From contig NW_013657648.1 in assembly GCF_000142905.1 (NCBI RefSeq), positions 1-64,000 of the forward strand: 64,000 bases of DNA, in the 5' to 3' direction. A program made the translations under genes and the position numbers. The stretch is from Thecamonas trahens ATCC 50062 (lineage: Eukaryota > Apusozoa > Apusomonadida > Apusomonadidae). The notes below the pieces were generated by a model, which was not told the DNA's origin, searched no databases, and worked only from the letters and a program-made list of their open reading frames with translations. Shown here piece after piece: positions 9,801 through 20,956 of the stretch (position 1 is the first letter of the stretch; every line of letters begins with the position of its first letter).

Positions 9801-12599
9801 CGCCTGGTGTGTCACCACCCACTGCGCAAAGCGCCGGACCCTTGACTCGGGACCGAATGCGCGCAACGTCGTCCCCACAAGCGGCTGGTCGTATGACCAC
9901 GCTGAGATCCGCGCCTGGATGTGCCGCCGCCGTCGCCGCTTGGCGCTAGCCGCGTCCTCGGCCAGTAGCGCCGCAGACTTGGTCGTCCCAGCATCGGGCG
10001 CGTCAGCCTTGTCGATGTTGGCAAACTTTTCCAGAATGATAGCGAGAAAGAGCGAGAAAATAACGTACGAGCCGAGGACAATGAGCGAGGCGAAAAAGAA
10101 GAACCCGTACACGGCGTCCACCCGCATGCCCTCGTAGATGAGATCGGTCACAGAGTCGCCGGTGAAGGCCTGAAAAACGGCCAGGAACGCCCAGTACGCA
10201 GAATCAAACGAGGCCCGACCCGGCCCAGCAGAGTACGCGTGGCCAAAGAAACGCACGCCAGCGAGCGCGTAGACATACAGCAGGAGGAAAAGGAGCGAAA
10301 TAAGATACGAGACCATCCGCCCCGGAAGCAAGACGCCCGTCACCACTCGCCGGAACGTGCCCCATGCCCGCGTCAGCTTGAACACCCGCAGCGGCCGCAG
10401 CATCCTCGCCCGCGGCATCCCGCTCCCAAACACAAGTACCGCTTCGAGCAACCCGAGCGCAAGTATGACTCCGTCCCACAAGCTCGACCAGCTCTTCAGG
10501 AACTTCGCCTTGGATGACGCTTGCGCCAGCCGCGCCGAGAACTCAATGCCGTAGAACCCCAGGCATGTGTATGAGGCCACATCCAAGAACACAAGGTACT
10601 CGTGCGACGCGGCGGCATGGTCCGTCAGCATTAGCACAAAGTCGACGAGAACAACAACACTCGAGATGACGTCCAGATACGAGACATCATCGATACTGGC
10701 AGTCGAGATATGGCTACCCGAGCCGTCGTCGTCTGCGTGGGTGCTCTCGCCGCCGCCACACTTGCCGCCACTCCCGCCGTTGCACATACTGCTAGTCCGC
10801 GTCTGCCCGGTCTCGTTCTCGATCATCACCGCCGGCACATCCAGCGACACCACCCCAAGCTCTACGTCGTCCAGCGCAACCGCAGCCTGGCCTGCGACTC
10901 CAGGCTCGGCCGAGCTGCTCTCGCTTGCCTTACGCAGCGGCCGCAGCCGTGAAATCTGCGGCGGTGGCGATGGCGCACGCCGCGTCTCCGGTGGCGAGTC
11001 GTTTGTCGACGTTGTGGTGATCGACTCGGTCACCGACGACACGCTCTCGTCGATTGCCCGGATGTTAGTCTCGGACACCAGCGAGTCGCTCAACACCTGG
11101 CCACCCGTCGAGCGAGTCGAGTACACGTACGAGCTGTACTCGTTGCTCGAAGTCGAGTCCGGGGGAAACGACGACGTCGACGACCAGCTCTGCTCCTCTT
11201 CCTCACCGTCGTAACACACGTCTGACGTCAAGGACTCGTGCGGATGGCCCATAGTCTCCATCGACTCTTCCTCCTGCTGCTCCTGGTCGTGAGAGGTGCC
11301 GTGCGGCGAGGCCGGGACCGAGAGCCGACCCGGCGACGTACCTGGCGACCGCCCGGGCGTCGCCGGCTTGCCGATCGGCGTCATCGCCGAAACGAGCTTC
11401 GACCCCGAGCCCGACCGCCACAAGTTGAGGTGTGAGAGCATGATGGCGTCGGCGTCGTCGACCACCAGCACCACCTCGTCGTTGTCGGTCAGCTCTTCGA
11501 GTGCTGCCGTGAGGTGGAAGGCCTCGTCGAGCACCGCCAGAATCATGTTGGTGGCGAGGAAGGCCGTGATAAAGGTGTAAGGCACAAAATAGACCCAGGC
11601 CCACGTCGACCATGCGTCCTGCAGCGCGTACATAATCGCTGACCATCCATCGAGCGTCGCCACGTTGAAGAGAACCACAAAGGCCGAGCCGAGGTGGTCG
11701 AACGAGACAAACCCCGAGTTGGGATTGGCGGCACTACCCACGTCCCTGCACACCAGCGGTGCGGGGCAGAGGTAGCCAGCCGTTGGGTCGATGCCGCACG
11801 GCCGCCTCGCCCGCAGTGTGGCCATGTCTGGCAGCGTGCCAGCAGCCAGTGCGCTCGGGTCGACGCACCGCCGCCGCAGCGCGCCGGACATGAGCTGCAC
11901 GCCGACGATAGCGAACCAGCCGATGAGAAACGCGAAAAAGTAGCCGACGTCACGCAGCGCCGGCAGGGCCGAGACCAGCGACTGGACTACAATCCGCAGG
12001 CCCTGCATCCGCGAGACCGACTGCAGAGGACGGAGGGCACGGAGGACCCAGAACGGCGCAAAGATGTCGAGCCCATTGAATGAGAGCATAGATGTTACGC
12101 TGACAACCACGAGTAAAAAGTCGAGGCAGTTCCAGCCGGACCGCAGATATGCGTGCTTGTGGAGGACAAAGCCCATGGCGGTGATCTTGAGGCCAGCTTC
12201 GAGCGTGTAGACGGCGAGAAAGCCGAGATTGAGCCAGTTGAGCACCTGGTTGAGCGACGACGGCGACGAGTCGCTCGTCGACACGCTAGCTGTCCTGTTC
12301 TTGGCCCCGCCCACCGACGGAACATACAGAACCATCGAGAGCGAGTGGAGGACGACGACCGCGAACATGAACCGCTGGAACGGCCGCGAGTCGACCAGAT
12401 CGATGGCATGCCGTCGCACGCTGTCATTCACCGTCCACATGCCCAGCGACCGCGACCGGTACACCACCCCGTCGGTAAAGTACTCGGAGACTCGCCGGGG
12501 ATACGGCTCGGTCTCAGGCTCGACCCTGTGTCGCTCGAGGTGTCGTCGCATCTTCTCGCGGACCGACGACGGAGCGCCGCGGCGCAGGACAAGCGGCAT
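6817..12599 (-). CDS. Four-domain voltage-gated cation channel (CaV/NaV-like), frame break at 8654-8657
   Basis: This encodes about 1,927 residues with the 24-TM plan of CaV/NaV alpha subunits. Each repeat has S1-S6 and a pore loop. S4 segments are clear in repeats II (ARMLRPLRVFKLTR) and III (ALRALRPLRLVSRLAPLR) and weaker in I; repeat IV S4 has almost no arginines (SLQLLRFFQIVPLLAS). Pore loops read TLDGW (I), TGDSV (II), VMVGW (III) and TVDSW (IV), so the ring is D/D/V/D by my alignment. A GPHH-like EF-hand (FRRLWMVLDPEPRGR) follows S6 of repeat IV, as in CaV/NaV tails. The reading frame breaks inside S3 of repeat IV at a run of four A (T on the coding strand); one extra T restores FEFFLVIMSV. 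The start is ATG at 12599; the frame is open five codons further to a GTG, not used. The I-II linker is long, acidic and Ser-rich. It acts in plasma membrane excitability. Confidence 0.9.
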
Positions 12600-13325
12600 A
12601 TCGCTGCAGACCACACCACAACCACAACCAAGTCAAGCGCAACCTGTGCCTGTAACGTGCAACGATACGACCACACCTGCCTTCCTCGCTGCTCTTCTCC
12701 GCACGAGCCGACAACTGCGAGGTGGTGGAGTCGGTTGTGGCAGCCAATCAGTATTGCCCGCCAGCCCGTGCCTGCCTCGTGGCCTCGCAGCGGTACTTGG
12801 AAGTGAGACGGCCGCCGTTCATGGCTGAACATTTTCCCTCCGCAAACAGAGGAGGAAACTCGCAGCATCCTGGCCGAATCCGGCGGCCACCGGACAGCCG
12901 CCGAAACTGGCTCAACGCCCCTTGATCGCATGCCACACATCCATGCCGCCGCAAGTTGCAAGGCCATCTCAGACATGAGCACTATCGGAGCTCTAACCCT
13001 TGAAGATGCGAACCACCGTGCGCGCTTCAAGCAAGTTGGCCCTCGGCCACCCATCATCAGCAACATCCATGGTATCCATGATCACACGCATGATTGGGTG
13101 CCTGCCATGCACATGCAAGTCATGGCCGCTCCCCCGTGCTTCCCCCCTATCGCCAACTCGGCATATTTTGCTTCGGTTCCTGCCACGAACGCCACGTCGA
13201 CTCGCTGACGTCGGCCCGCCAGCTACATCGCCGCCAGTCGACAGCCGGCCGGCCGTCAGTTGAGCAGTGCGCCGGCTGGGACAGCTCAGAGGCACCTCTC
13301 GCTACAGCGGCATACTGGCGACCCC
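12600..13325. other. Divergent promoter region
   Basis: About 725 bp separate the channel gene (minus) from the ether-lipid fusion gene (plus), so both promoters must lie here or in unseen 5' exons. A CCAAT box is present at 12745-12749. The open frame of the fusion gene extends back to 13260 but only from a TTG codon. No other gene was recognised. Confidence 0.45.
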
Positions 13326-16300
13326 ATGGTCCGATTCGTCACGGAGCACTACGCCGGTAAAGGCGTGCTGCTCACGGGCGCAACGGGCTTCATTGGCAAG
13401 GTCATGCTCGAGAAGCTCCTTCGTGAAGTCCCGGACCTGGCCTCGATCGACGTCCTCATCCGCGGACGTGGAGCCAGCGCACCTGCTGCCGCCCGGCTGG
13501 AGACCGAAGTCCGCGACTCGCCTGCCTTTGACTTGCTTCGTGCCCTCTGGCCGCCACCGTATGGGCTGGACAGAGAGCTTGTGGCTCCGGCTAGAGCTGG
13601 TCTCGTTGCTCCGGATGTGGCCGCACACCTCACCGCTACCTACCCCTCCTTCAACGCTTACTTTGCCGCCAAAGTCCGGCCGCTCGCCGGCGATCTCACC
13701 CTCGATCGCCTGGGGCTAGACGACGCGACGGTGACGCGTCTCCTTGCCGACGTCCACGTTGTGCTCTCAGTCGCGGCTTCGGTTGCGTTTGACAACCCGC
13801 TGCCCGAGGCCATTGCGCTCAACATCCGCGGCCAGCTCGCCCTCTTTGACATCATGATGGCCTCGAACATCCTCGTCTCGTTCACACACATCTCAACCGC
13901 GTACGTTGGCTCCAACCGCGACGACGGGCTTGTTCCAGAGGGTGTACTTCCGCTCCCGGCGGGAATGGTCGCCGATCCAGAGGTCGAGTATGCTAACCTC
14001 ATCGCCACCCCGCCCGACGAGCTCATTGCCCGCCAGGCCACCATCATCGGCAAGTATCCGAACACCTACACCTACACCAAAGCGCTGGCCGAGCGCCTGC
14101 TCCACGCGCGTCTTCTCGCCGCCGCCGCGCACCGCAACGTTCTCCTCGTCACCATCCGGCCCACCATTGTCGGTGCGGCCTACGCCGAGCCGTTCCCCGG
14201 CTGGGTCGACGCCGTCTCGGCCGGTGGCGCTCTCTACCTCTTTGCTGGTGTTGGCGTTCTCCAGTTTGGCAACGGTGATGCGAGCCTCATCGGCGACCAG
14301 ATCCCGGTCGACTACGTCTCTAACTTTGTGCTCACCGCCGCGCCGACACTGCTCGCCACCGGCGCCGCGGTCGTACCCGCGACTGGCGCCGGCCATCCTG
14401 CGCAAGAGTTCATCTTTCACTCGGGCTCGTCGGCCCTCAACCCCGTGACGTGGAAGACCACCGGCGAGGCTGTCATCTCGTACTGGAACGAGAACGCGCC
14501 CGACGCCGGCTTCCGCCCCGCCGAGTTCCTCTTTCACTCACGGCTTGTCGCCGACTTTCGCCGCTTAGTCTCGTATGCCACCCCTGCCGCGATTGCCTCG
14601 CTCTATGCACACATCGTCCCGATCAAGGCCAACACCAAGGCTGCCTTGCAAGCGCGCGGACTATCCTCCCAGGCCTCGTTCCTCATCTCGGCTTTTCGCC
14701 GATTCATGACCCACGAGTGGATCTTCGACATGACTCACTCGGACGCGCTGCTTCTCGCCCCGCTGGCAGCCGCTGACACTGCGCAGACGTGGCGCGTCGA
14801 CGTCCGCGACCTCCACTGGCCGACTTTTATATCTCAGTTTGCGTACGGCCTCCATCGGTTTGTGCTCGGCGAGCCGGTTCGCCTCGCCTCGCCACCTGCC
14901 TACCGCCCGCACTCGGTCCTTGACGAAGCCATCCTCTCAACCCGTGCCGGCCATGCGCTCGACACCGCGGCATGGGCCGCGTCGGCGCCGCTGTCCATCT
15001 CGCACGCCGGCGACGGCGTCCCCGTCTCGGCGTCGGACGTTCGCCACGTCGTCCTCGCCTCGCCGCGCCTCCGCGCCACTCTCCGCAGCCTCGCCTCGTC
15101 CAAAGCCCACTACCGCAAGCTCAAAGCTGCAGCCCGTGCCGAGCTCGATCGCATGGCGGCCGACATGGCGCCGTCGGCCATGCGATTTGCTGCCTGGCTC
15201 CTTCGCCTCCTCTGCACCCGGCTCTACGCCACGGTCTCGTTCAACTCCTGGGGCGCCGAAAAGGTCCTCGGCCTGGTCGCCTCATCGGCCGCGGACCTGG
15301 GTATTGTCTACGTCCCGAGCCACCGGTCGTACCTCGACTTTATCCTCCTCTCCTACCTGTGCTTCCAGCTTGGCCTCCCCGTCCCGCACGTGGCGGCGAC
15401 TGGTGACTTCCTCTCGACGCCCATGATCTCAGGCCTAATGCGAGCTGCCGGTGCGTTCTTTATCCGGCGCTCCGGCAAAACGTCGGACCCAGTCTACCGC
15501 GCCGTTCTCGCCGAGTATATGGCGAGCGTCATCAACCACGGCGCCGCGCTCGAGTTCTTTGTCGAGGGCACCCGCTCACGGACCGGAAAATCGCTCCCGC
15601 CGCGCCTCGGCCTTCTGACCCAGCTTGCCCAACTGCAGGCCTGCGGCGCGCTCAACAGGTCGCTTGTCTTCGTCCCGGTCTCGATTGCCTTTGAACGACT
15701 CATCGAAGCTCCGCTCTACGGCCGCGAGCTGGATGGCCAGCCCAAGACGCCCGAGACGTTTCTGGGCGCCCTCGCCGGCGTCCGCGCCATCCTCAACAAC
15801 GACTACGGCCGGGTGGCTGTTGAGTTTGGCGAGCCGCTCCACCTCGCTGACGCGCTGCCGCTCGGCGCCGAGTCGTGTGAGGACGAGCTTCGTGCCGGTG
15901 TCGCCGCATTTGCCACCCGCATCTCGCACCGGCTCGACGCTGGCATGACTCTCTTCCCGACACACCTCCTCGCCGCTTCGCTGTTGGCTGCCCCTGGGCC
16001 AGTCGCTGTCAACGACCTAGTCTCTGCCACCGACGCCCTTCGGGCCGCCGTCGAGCTGCGGACAGGCGCAAGCTTGCGGCGAGCCGACATGCTCCCGATT
16101 GTGGCGTCGGGCTCAATCACCCGGGCGGCTAAGCTACTCGCCCCGTTTGTGGTCTCGTGCGAAACCACCGCGCGGCTGGCACCGGCCGACCCGCAAGCGC
16201 GACTTGTCCTTGCCACCTACAAGAACTCGCTGCTCCGTGTATTCGCTCTGGACGCAGTTGTTGCTCTCGCGATGCGCGGTGGGCTGGTCCGGCGGGCGCT

Positions 16301-16882
16301 GGCAGCGCGGGCTGTCCGTCTTGCCGCCATCCTGGGTGCCGAGCTCCTCCTCGCCAATCACGTCCCGGCGCCGGAGAACCTCGCCGACGAGCACTGGCTC
16401 GACGACTACGTGGCAACCGAGTTTGTGGGCCTTGTGGCGCGGCTCGCCGTCTTTTCGCCGCTAACCCTGGGCTACATCGATGGCTCGCCCGGCCCGCTGC
16501 CGAGTGCCGAGCCGCTGGCCGCCCTCGTCGCCCCATCGCCGCTGGCTACTGCGCCATGGTCGGAGCCGTGCTGGCATTGGCCTCGCCGCACTCGGTCAAC
16601 CCGGCAAAGGCCCGGACAGTTGGCAGTCGGGCAGCCGTCATGGACCGCGCCCGCGCGCTTGCAGCGCTTGGAGACCGCTACGAGTCGCGATCCACTGAGA
16701 CGCTCAAGGCCGCCCTGGCATGGCTCATCAAGGCCGGTCTCGTAGTGCCTAGCATCCGCAAGTCTGGGCGCGAGGCGCTGAGCCTCGCGCGCGGCGCCCG
16801 CGACATCCTCGAAGATACACACGCTCTTCTCGCCGACTTGACCACTGCCCGTGGCGGCGCGGCGCAGCTCTCCAAGCTGTAG
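13326..16882 (+). CDS. Fatty acyl-CoA reductase / DHAP acyltransferase fusion with C-terminal SKL
   Basis: This encodes about 1,185 residues and joins two ether-lipid enzymes. Residues 1 to about 480 are a fatty acyl-CoA reductase: the start is HYAGKGVLLTGATGFIGK, with the TGxxGxxG NADPH motif, and YTYTKALAE supplies the YxxxK pair. From about residue 600 it is a GNPAT/PlsB-type acyltransferase, with SHRSYLDF (HxxxxD, near residue 665) and FFVEGTRSR (near 745). The first makes fatty alcohol from acyl-CoA; the second acylates dihydroxyacetone phosphate. In animals both serve plasmalogen synthesis at peroxisomes. The last residues are QLSKL, a canonical PTS1 signal, read in a second frame: one base appears missing between about 16480 and 16556, possibly at CC 16554-16555. 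ATG 13326 is chosen because conserved FAR sequence starts directly after it. The stop is 4 bp from the convergent gene's stop. Confidence 0.9.
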
Positions 16883-16886
16883 CTGA

Positions 16887-17624
16887 TTAGCGGTTGCGGG
16901 CTGGCATGGCGCTGCACCCGCCGGACGAACCACAATCGCAGTAAAAGGTCGACGTCCGCGGTGGCGAGAGCTCATGGCCGGCGTGGCAGACCTCGGCGCA
17001 CGCCGCACACACGCCGCACGAGTCAACCATGCCGCATGTCGCGCAGTTGTACCAGGCCTGGACCACAAACTGGCGACCAGTCGTTGCGAACGAGCACTGC
17101 AGTTGCGGCGTCGCCATCTGGCCCTCGCGCATGGCGATGATGTAGTTTGTGGCGGCCGTGACATCGCCGCCGACCGCCGCCACCGCTGCAGCAGCCTCGG
17201 ACTCGGAAAAGCCCATGTCGACCAGCATCGCCACGCCCGAGGCACTCCCTGCGGCGGCAACTTGCTCGGCAGAGCTGGCCGCCGGCGGCGCCGCTGGCTC
17301 CGGCCCCGCCGATCGTCTCGGCCCCGCGTTGGCATCATCGAGCGGCGAAAGGAGGAGCATACGGATGGAGAGCAAGTTCTCGCAGCGAGTGCTCCCCACC
17401 GCAGCCTCGAGCGCGTCGCGCGTGAGGACCGTGTCGTCGGCGAGCGCCTTGCCGCCAAGCACAAGGACCATGCCGTCGAGAGGGACGCCAAACAGAGCGT
17501 GCATGTGCTCCTTGAGCGCCTCTATGGGCAGCGCGGTGAGGATCTCGAGCTCGAGCTCCACCACCTCTGTCTCGCGAAAGGCAAAGTGGACGTCAATCCG
17601 GCAGAGCGTCGGTGGCGTGGCCAT
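16887..17624 (-). CDS. UBL-UBA-UBR-box protein
   Basis: This encodes 245 residues from a clear ATG (17624). Residues 1 to about 78 form a ubiquitin-like fold (IDVHFAFRETEVVELELEIL... VLVLGGKALADDTVLT). Residues about 128-168 are a UBA domain (LVDMGFSESEAAAAVAAVGG). The C-terminal 65 residues are a UBR-type zinc finger with C and H pairs in the order CSF, CATCGMVDSCGVCAAC, CHAGH and CDCG. UBR boxes in E3 ligases read N-terminal degrons; UBL-UBA proteins shuttle ubiquitinated clients to the proteasome. A protein with all three could couple N-degron recognition to delivery, but this is inference. No RING or HECT domain is present, so it is probably not itself an E3. Confidence 0.85.
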   Translation of the reverse strand: MATPPTLCRIDVHFAFRETEVVELELEILTALPIEALKEHMHALFGVPLDGMVLVLGGKALADDTVLTRDALEAAVGSTRCENLLSIRMLLLSPLDDANAGPRRSAGPEPAAPPAASSAEQVAAAGSASGVAMLVDMGFSESEAAAAVAAVGGDVTAATNYIIAMREGQMATPQLQCSFATTGRQFVVQAWYNCATCGMVDSCGVCAACAEVCHAGHELSPPRTSTFYCDCGSSGGCSAMPARNR

Positions 17625-17969
17625 GTCGGCCGAGGTCGAGTGTGCGGCAGTCGCTCAGCAGCTGGCCGGCTCGGCTGGCTGGAGCTGGAGCGAGCCGCGG
17701 CGAACTGCGACAGCGCGGGTGGGGGGTGGTCAATACAAATTTGGCGGGGTGGCGACCGTTGTCATCCTCCTCACCCCAGCACAATGGGCCAGCGACAGCC
17801 ATGGTCATCGGTTTTCGAGCATCTAAAACAAGCTCAGCGGCTACCCACCTCGCCCGATGCCGTAATACCAGGGTTGGGTGGGCTCAGGTGCAGAGTGACT
17901 CGCGTGATGGGAGCGGCGCACACGTGAGCTTGGAGAGGCGCGTCGAGCAAAGCCACGTGTTCTCTCGTC
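17625..17969. other. Divergent promoter region
   Basis: This 345-bp gap lies between the UBL-UBA-UBR gene (minus) and the ceramide glucosyltransferase gene (plus). No further gene or clear regulatory element was recognised. Confidence 0.35.
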
Positions 17970-19744
17970 ATGAGCCGTGTGAGGGGCGCGGAGCAGCACT
18001 CGGCAACGTACTACTTCCTCATCGACTATGTGTTCCCCTCGCTGTGGTATGGGACCAACATAGCGATCATTTACATGTCGTTCAAGTACTTTGCCCTTGT
18101 CTTTGGCTCGCTCGGCCTTCTCCTCACCATCATCGCCGTCTCGGCCACGTACGTCCCATAGCTGCCCGACCCGAATTTGCGGCGAGCACATCCGCGCACA
18201 TCCCACGCCTACCCCCGAGCGGACATGTTCCCCCCCTCTAGCGCGAGCTATACCTTGTGCATACCACCAGCAACAGCCTCAGTCACTTGAGCAAGTACCA
18301 CACCTGCCTCATGGCGTGCTGGTGGTGATGGTCGATCCGTAGCGGGCGCAGACGAGGCAGGCGCCGTGGTGGTTACAATTTCCTTCCCGACTCCCTCCCT
18401 GCCCAACGCCAAACTCACAGCGACAGCGAGAAACGTTGGCATGCACGCATGGATGGATGGACGACGTATTGGGGGATGGATAACAGGGCGGGGCTGGGAT
18501 GGCTTGTGGAGAGCGGAAATGTAGGTGCGGCTCTGATGGCGCCAGCGTTTGTCTGTGAGCCGGGCGACTGGGAGCGGTTGGCTGGCGGTGGCGGCGGCGG
18601 AGACGGACGGACCGGGAACAAGGCGTCGACCTCGCTGACGCGGAGCGAGTCAATGAGCGCATCGCTGGGCGATGACGACAGCCTGCCGGGCATTTCTGTC
18701 CTCAAGCCGCTCTGCGGCGTCGACTCGATGCTGGAGACGAACCTGGAAACGTTTTTCCAGCTCGAGTACCCAGAGGCCAAGTTTGAGCTTGTGTTCTCGG
18801 TGACTGAAGCGACGGATCCTGCCCTCGAGGTGGTGCGGAGCCTGATGGTCAAGTACCCCAAAGTACATGCGAGCATTGTGGTGGCAGACCCGCAAGTGGG
18901 GTACAATCCCAAGCTCAACAACCTCATCGTGCCGTTTGACCGTGCTGAGTTTGACCTCTGCCTCTGCTCAGACTCGAACGTGTACGCCGAGCCTGATCTG
19001 CTGACGCTGTTTGCGAGCGAGTTTGACGACGACGTCGGGTTTTTGCACCAGATGCCTGTGGTGAGCAAGCCCGGCTCGTGGGGCGCATGGCTTGAGTACA
19101 CGTACGTCAACGCGACGATTCTCCCCATGTTCATTGTGGGCACGCTCACGCCTTTCCCGTGCGTGTGGGGCAAGTCATTTGCCATCCGGCGGTCGGACGT
19201 CAACTCGCCGCACATTGGCGGCCTCGCTTCGTTCGGCAACTGCATTGCCGAGGATCTGGCCATTTCGACGGCCATGCACGCCATGCGGCTGCGGGTCAAG
19301 CTGATGCGGCGGACGGTGGTGCAGCGGCTCGGCGTATGGTCGTTTACCCAGTTCTGGGAGCGGTCAACCCGGTGGCTCAAGTACCGCAAGGCCATGGGCG
19401 TGGTCATGGGCGGCTTTACCCTCGAGTGGGTCTTCTACGGGCCGGTCATTGCCCTCTTTGCCGGCCTCTCGTGGGCGTGGCTGATGGGCGGCTCGTTTGT
19501 GCTGCCGGCACTCAGTGCCTTTGCGCTCCTCGGCCTCCTCGCCTACGCCTTTGTCCGCCACATCGACAACACGCTGGCCGGCCCGCCGTCGCCGCTCCGG
19601 TTTGCCGCCTCGTGGATCGCCGTCCAGGCTCTTCTCATCCCCATGTGGATCACGGTTATGCTCTCGCGGCGCGACTTGCAGTGGCGCGGCAAGGCCATTA
19701 CTCTCGCACCCAACTCGCATCTCCCGGTCAAGAAGGAGCGATAA
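17970..19744 (+). CDS. UGCG: Ceramide glucosyltransferase (GT21 family), two exons
   Basis: This enzyme transfers glucose from UDP-glucose to ceramide at the ER/Golgi membrane. The exon from about 18449 carries the GT21 core: LPGISVLKPLCGVD, then LETFFQLEYPEAKFELVF, the acidic CSDSN, IAEDLAIS, and RSTRW, which fits the (Q/R)xxRW signature. Two to three C-terminal hydrophobic segments follow. The core alone lacks the family's N-terminal membrane anchor. An upstream ATG at 17970 encodes about 60 residues with hydrophobic stretches (IAIIYMSFKYFALVFGSLG) ending at a GTACGT donor (18149). A polypyrimidine tract and CACAG acceptor (18420) join it in phase, so I model exon 1 at 17970-18148 and exon 2 at 18421-19744. 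If that splice is wrong, 17970-18161 is a separate 63-aa membrane protein and the enzyme starts at ATG 18449. The roughly 70-residue Gly-rich linker is unusual and may hide another intron. Confidence 0.8.
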
Positions 19745-19810
19745 ACCTGAAATCGTGGCTGGCCTCGCGACCACCTTGGCTAGCCGGCCCGCCGCCTGCA
19801 CAGCGCTCGA

Positions 19811-20208
19811 TCATGCACGGAACGCCCACTCTCTGCGACACATCGGACAGTGGGCCGCCGACTGGGCCGCCTGCCTCGCCTGGACCCACTTGATGATGCA
19901 GTGCATGTGGAACGAGTGGTTACATTGACCCCAGACTATACTCCATGCCCATACCCGTACATGTACCCACGCTTGCATGTGTGAGTGTTTGCCCTTTCCC
20001 TTCCCTCCCTCCCTCCCTCCCTCCCTCCCTCCCTCCCCCCACCTCCCGCCTTGGCGCCAAACATACTCAGCGGACAGTCGTCGCCCGGCAGCTTGCAATC
20101 GGGACAGCAGCCATTGAAGGCCATACGGCAGATACCACATGTGTCCTCGGGATCGTCAGTCCATGACCATGACGCAACCGCATGCCACTGCTTTACCTTG
20201 ACCTTCAT
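19811..20208 (-). CDS. ANAPC11: Anaphase-promoting complex RING subunit APC11 (two exons)
   Basis: Exon 1 is 20208-20067 and exon 2 is 19935-19811; together they encode 88 residues, close to the 84 of animals. The intron (19936-20066) begins GTATGT and ends TATAG, and the join is in phase. The protein opens MKVKVKQWHAVASWSW and continues with ENCGIC-type DTCGICRMAFNGCCPDC, PGDDCPL, WGQCNHSFHMHC and HCPMCRREW, which are the RING-H2 zinc ligands of APC11. It is the catalytic RING of the APC/C ubiquitin ligase that drives mitotic exit. The intron contains a (CCCT)n array. The gene is convergent with ceramide glucosyltransferase. Confidence 0.93.
20000..20040. repeat. (CCCT)n microsatellite in the APC11 intron
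   Basis: About eight tandem CCCT units plus flanking C runs lie wholly inside the APC11 intron. Confidence 0.85.
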
Positions 20209-20299
20209 TCCCACCACCCTCCTCTCGAGTGAGGTCTGCCCGAGCACGACCCCGAGCACAACCACAAGCACGTGGCCATCCGCAAAGCCTTGCATCTGA

Positions 20300-20592
20300 G
20301 CCACGTCGGACATCATTCGCCGACCATGGCACTGATCCAACCACCGCCAACAACAACGCCATCCGCTGCGCCTCGCTCTGCGGCAACACTGTCAGAGTCC
20401 GCCTCCTCCTCATCCTCGCCGACCATCACGTCGATCCGTCTGCCAAAGGCAATCTCGCCTCCATGTTGAGCTCGACGACCATGGCGCTGATCCAACCACC
20501 GCCAACAACAACGCCATCCGCTGCGCCTCGCTCTGTGGCAACACCGGCGTCATCGCCCATCTCCAAGCATCAGGCTGCTCCCTCGCATTGAC
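20300..20592 (+). pseudogene. Ankyrin-repeat gene relic
   Basis: Two nearly identical blocks of about 70 bp (near 20322-20393 and 20480-20551) each encode the ankyrin-like phrase DPTTANNNAIRCASLCGNT. They are followed by RVRLLLILADHHVDPSAKGN and by GVIAHLQASGC. The two copies need different reading frames and the second ends quickly in a stop, so this looks like the debris of an ankyrin array rather than a working gene. No plausible start or splice structure was found. Confidence 0.55.
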
Positions 20593-20956
20593 TTAACAAG
20601 GGCGCCATCTGGTTGCTTGAACATTATCATCTCTTCGAAAAATCGTCGATTGGCAGTCTGCGAACACTGGCTGCCTTGCGCCACGTGCGGCGTTGCAGCC
20701 ACCTCCTGCCGCCTCCTACACCATCCAGATCATCCCACGACAGCGTGCCCAGCCTATGTAATGGTTTACAAAGCTATGCTCCCTAACGCTGTTCCTTTGG
20801 CGTCGTTTGAGACGTGCCTGGCGCGATATCGGCGATGACGTATACCCACGTGCGCGGGCGGGTGAGAGAGAGCAGAGCGGGAGCGAGTGAGCAGCCAACA
20901 GCAGGCCCAAGGTCACCTCACGCTGGGCCAGCCGGTGCGGGTAACCAGACCGGGTT
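20593..20956. other. Upstream region of the tandem-FERM gene
   Basis: No gene, RNA or clear promoter motif was recognised in these 364 bp. It holds the likely promoter and 5' UTR of the FERM gene beginning at ATG 20957. Confidence 0.35.

Noticed and set aside
13260..13325. Upstream extension of the FAR/DHAPAT gene to 13260
   Set aside because: It begins with TTG; conserved FAR sequence starts right after ATG 13326. The same reasoning removed GTG/TTG extensions at 6588, 12614, 30073, 51246, 56030 and 58697.
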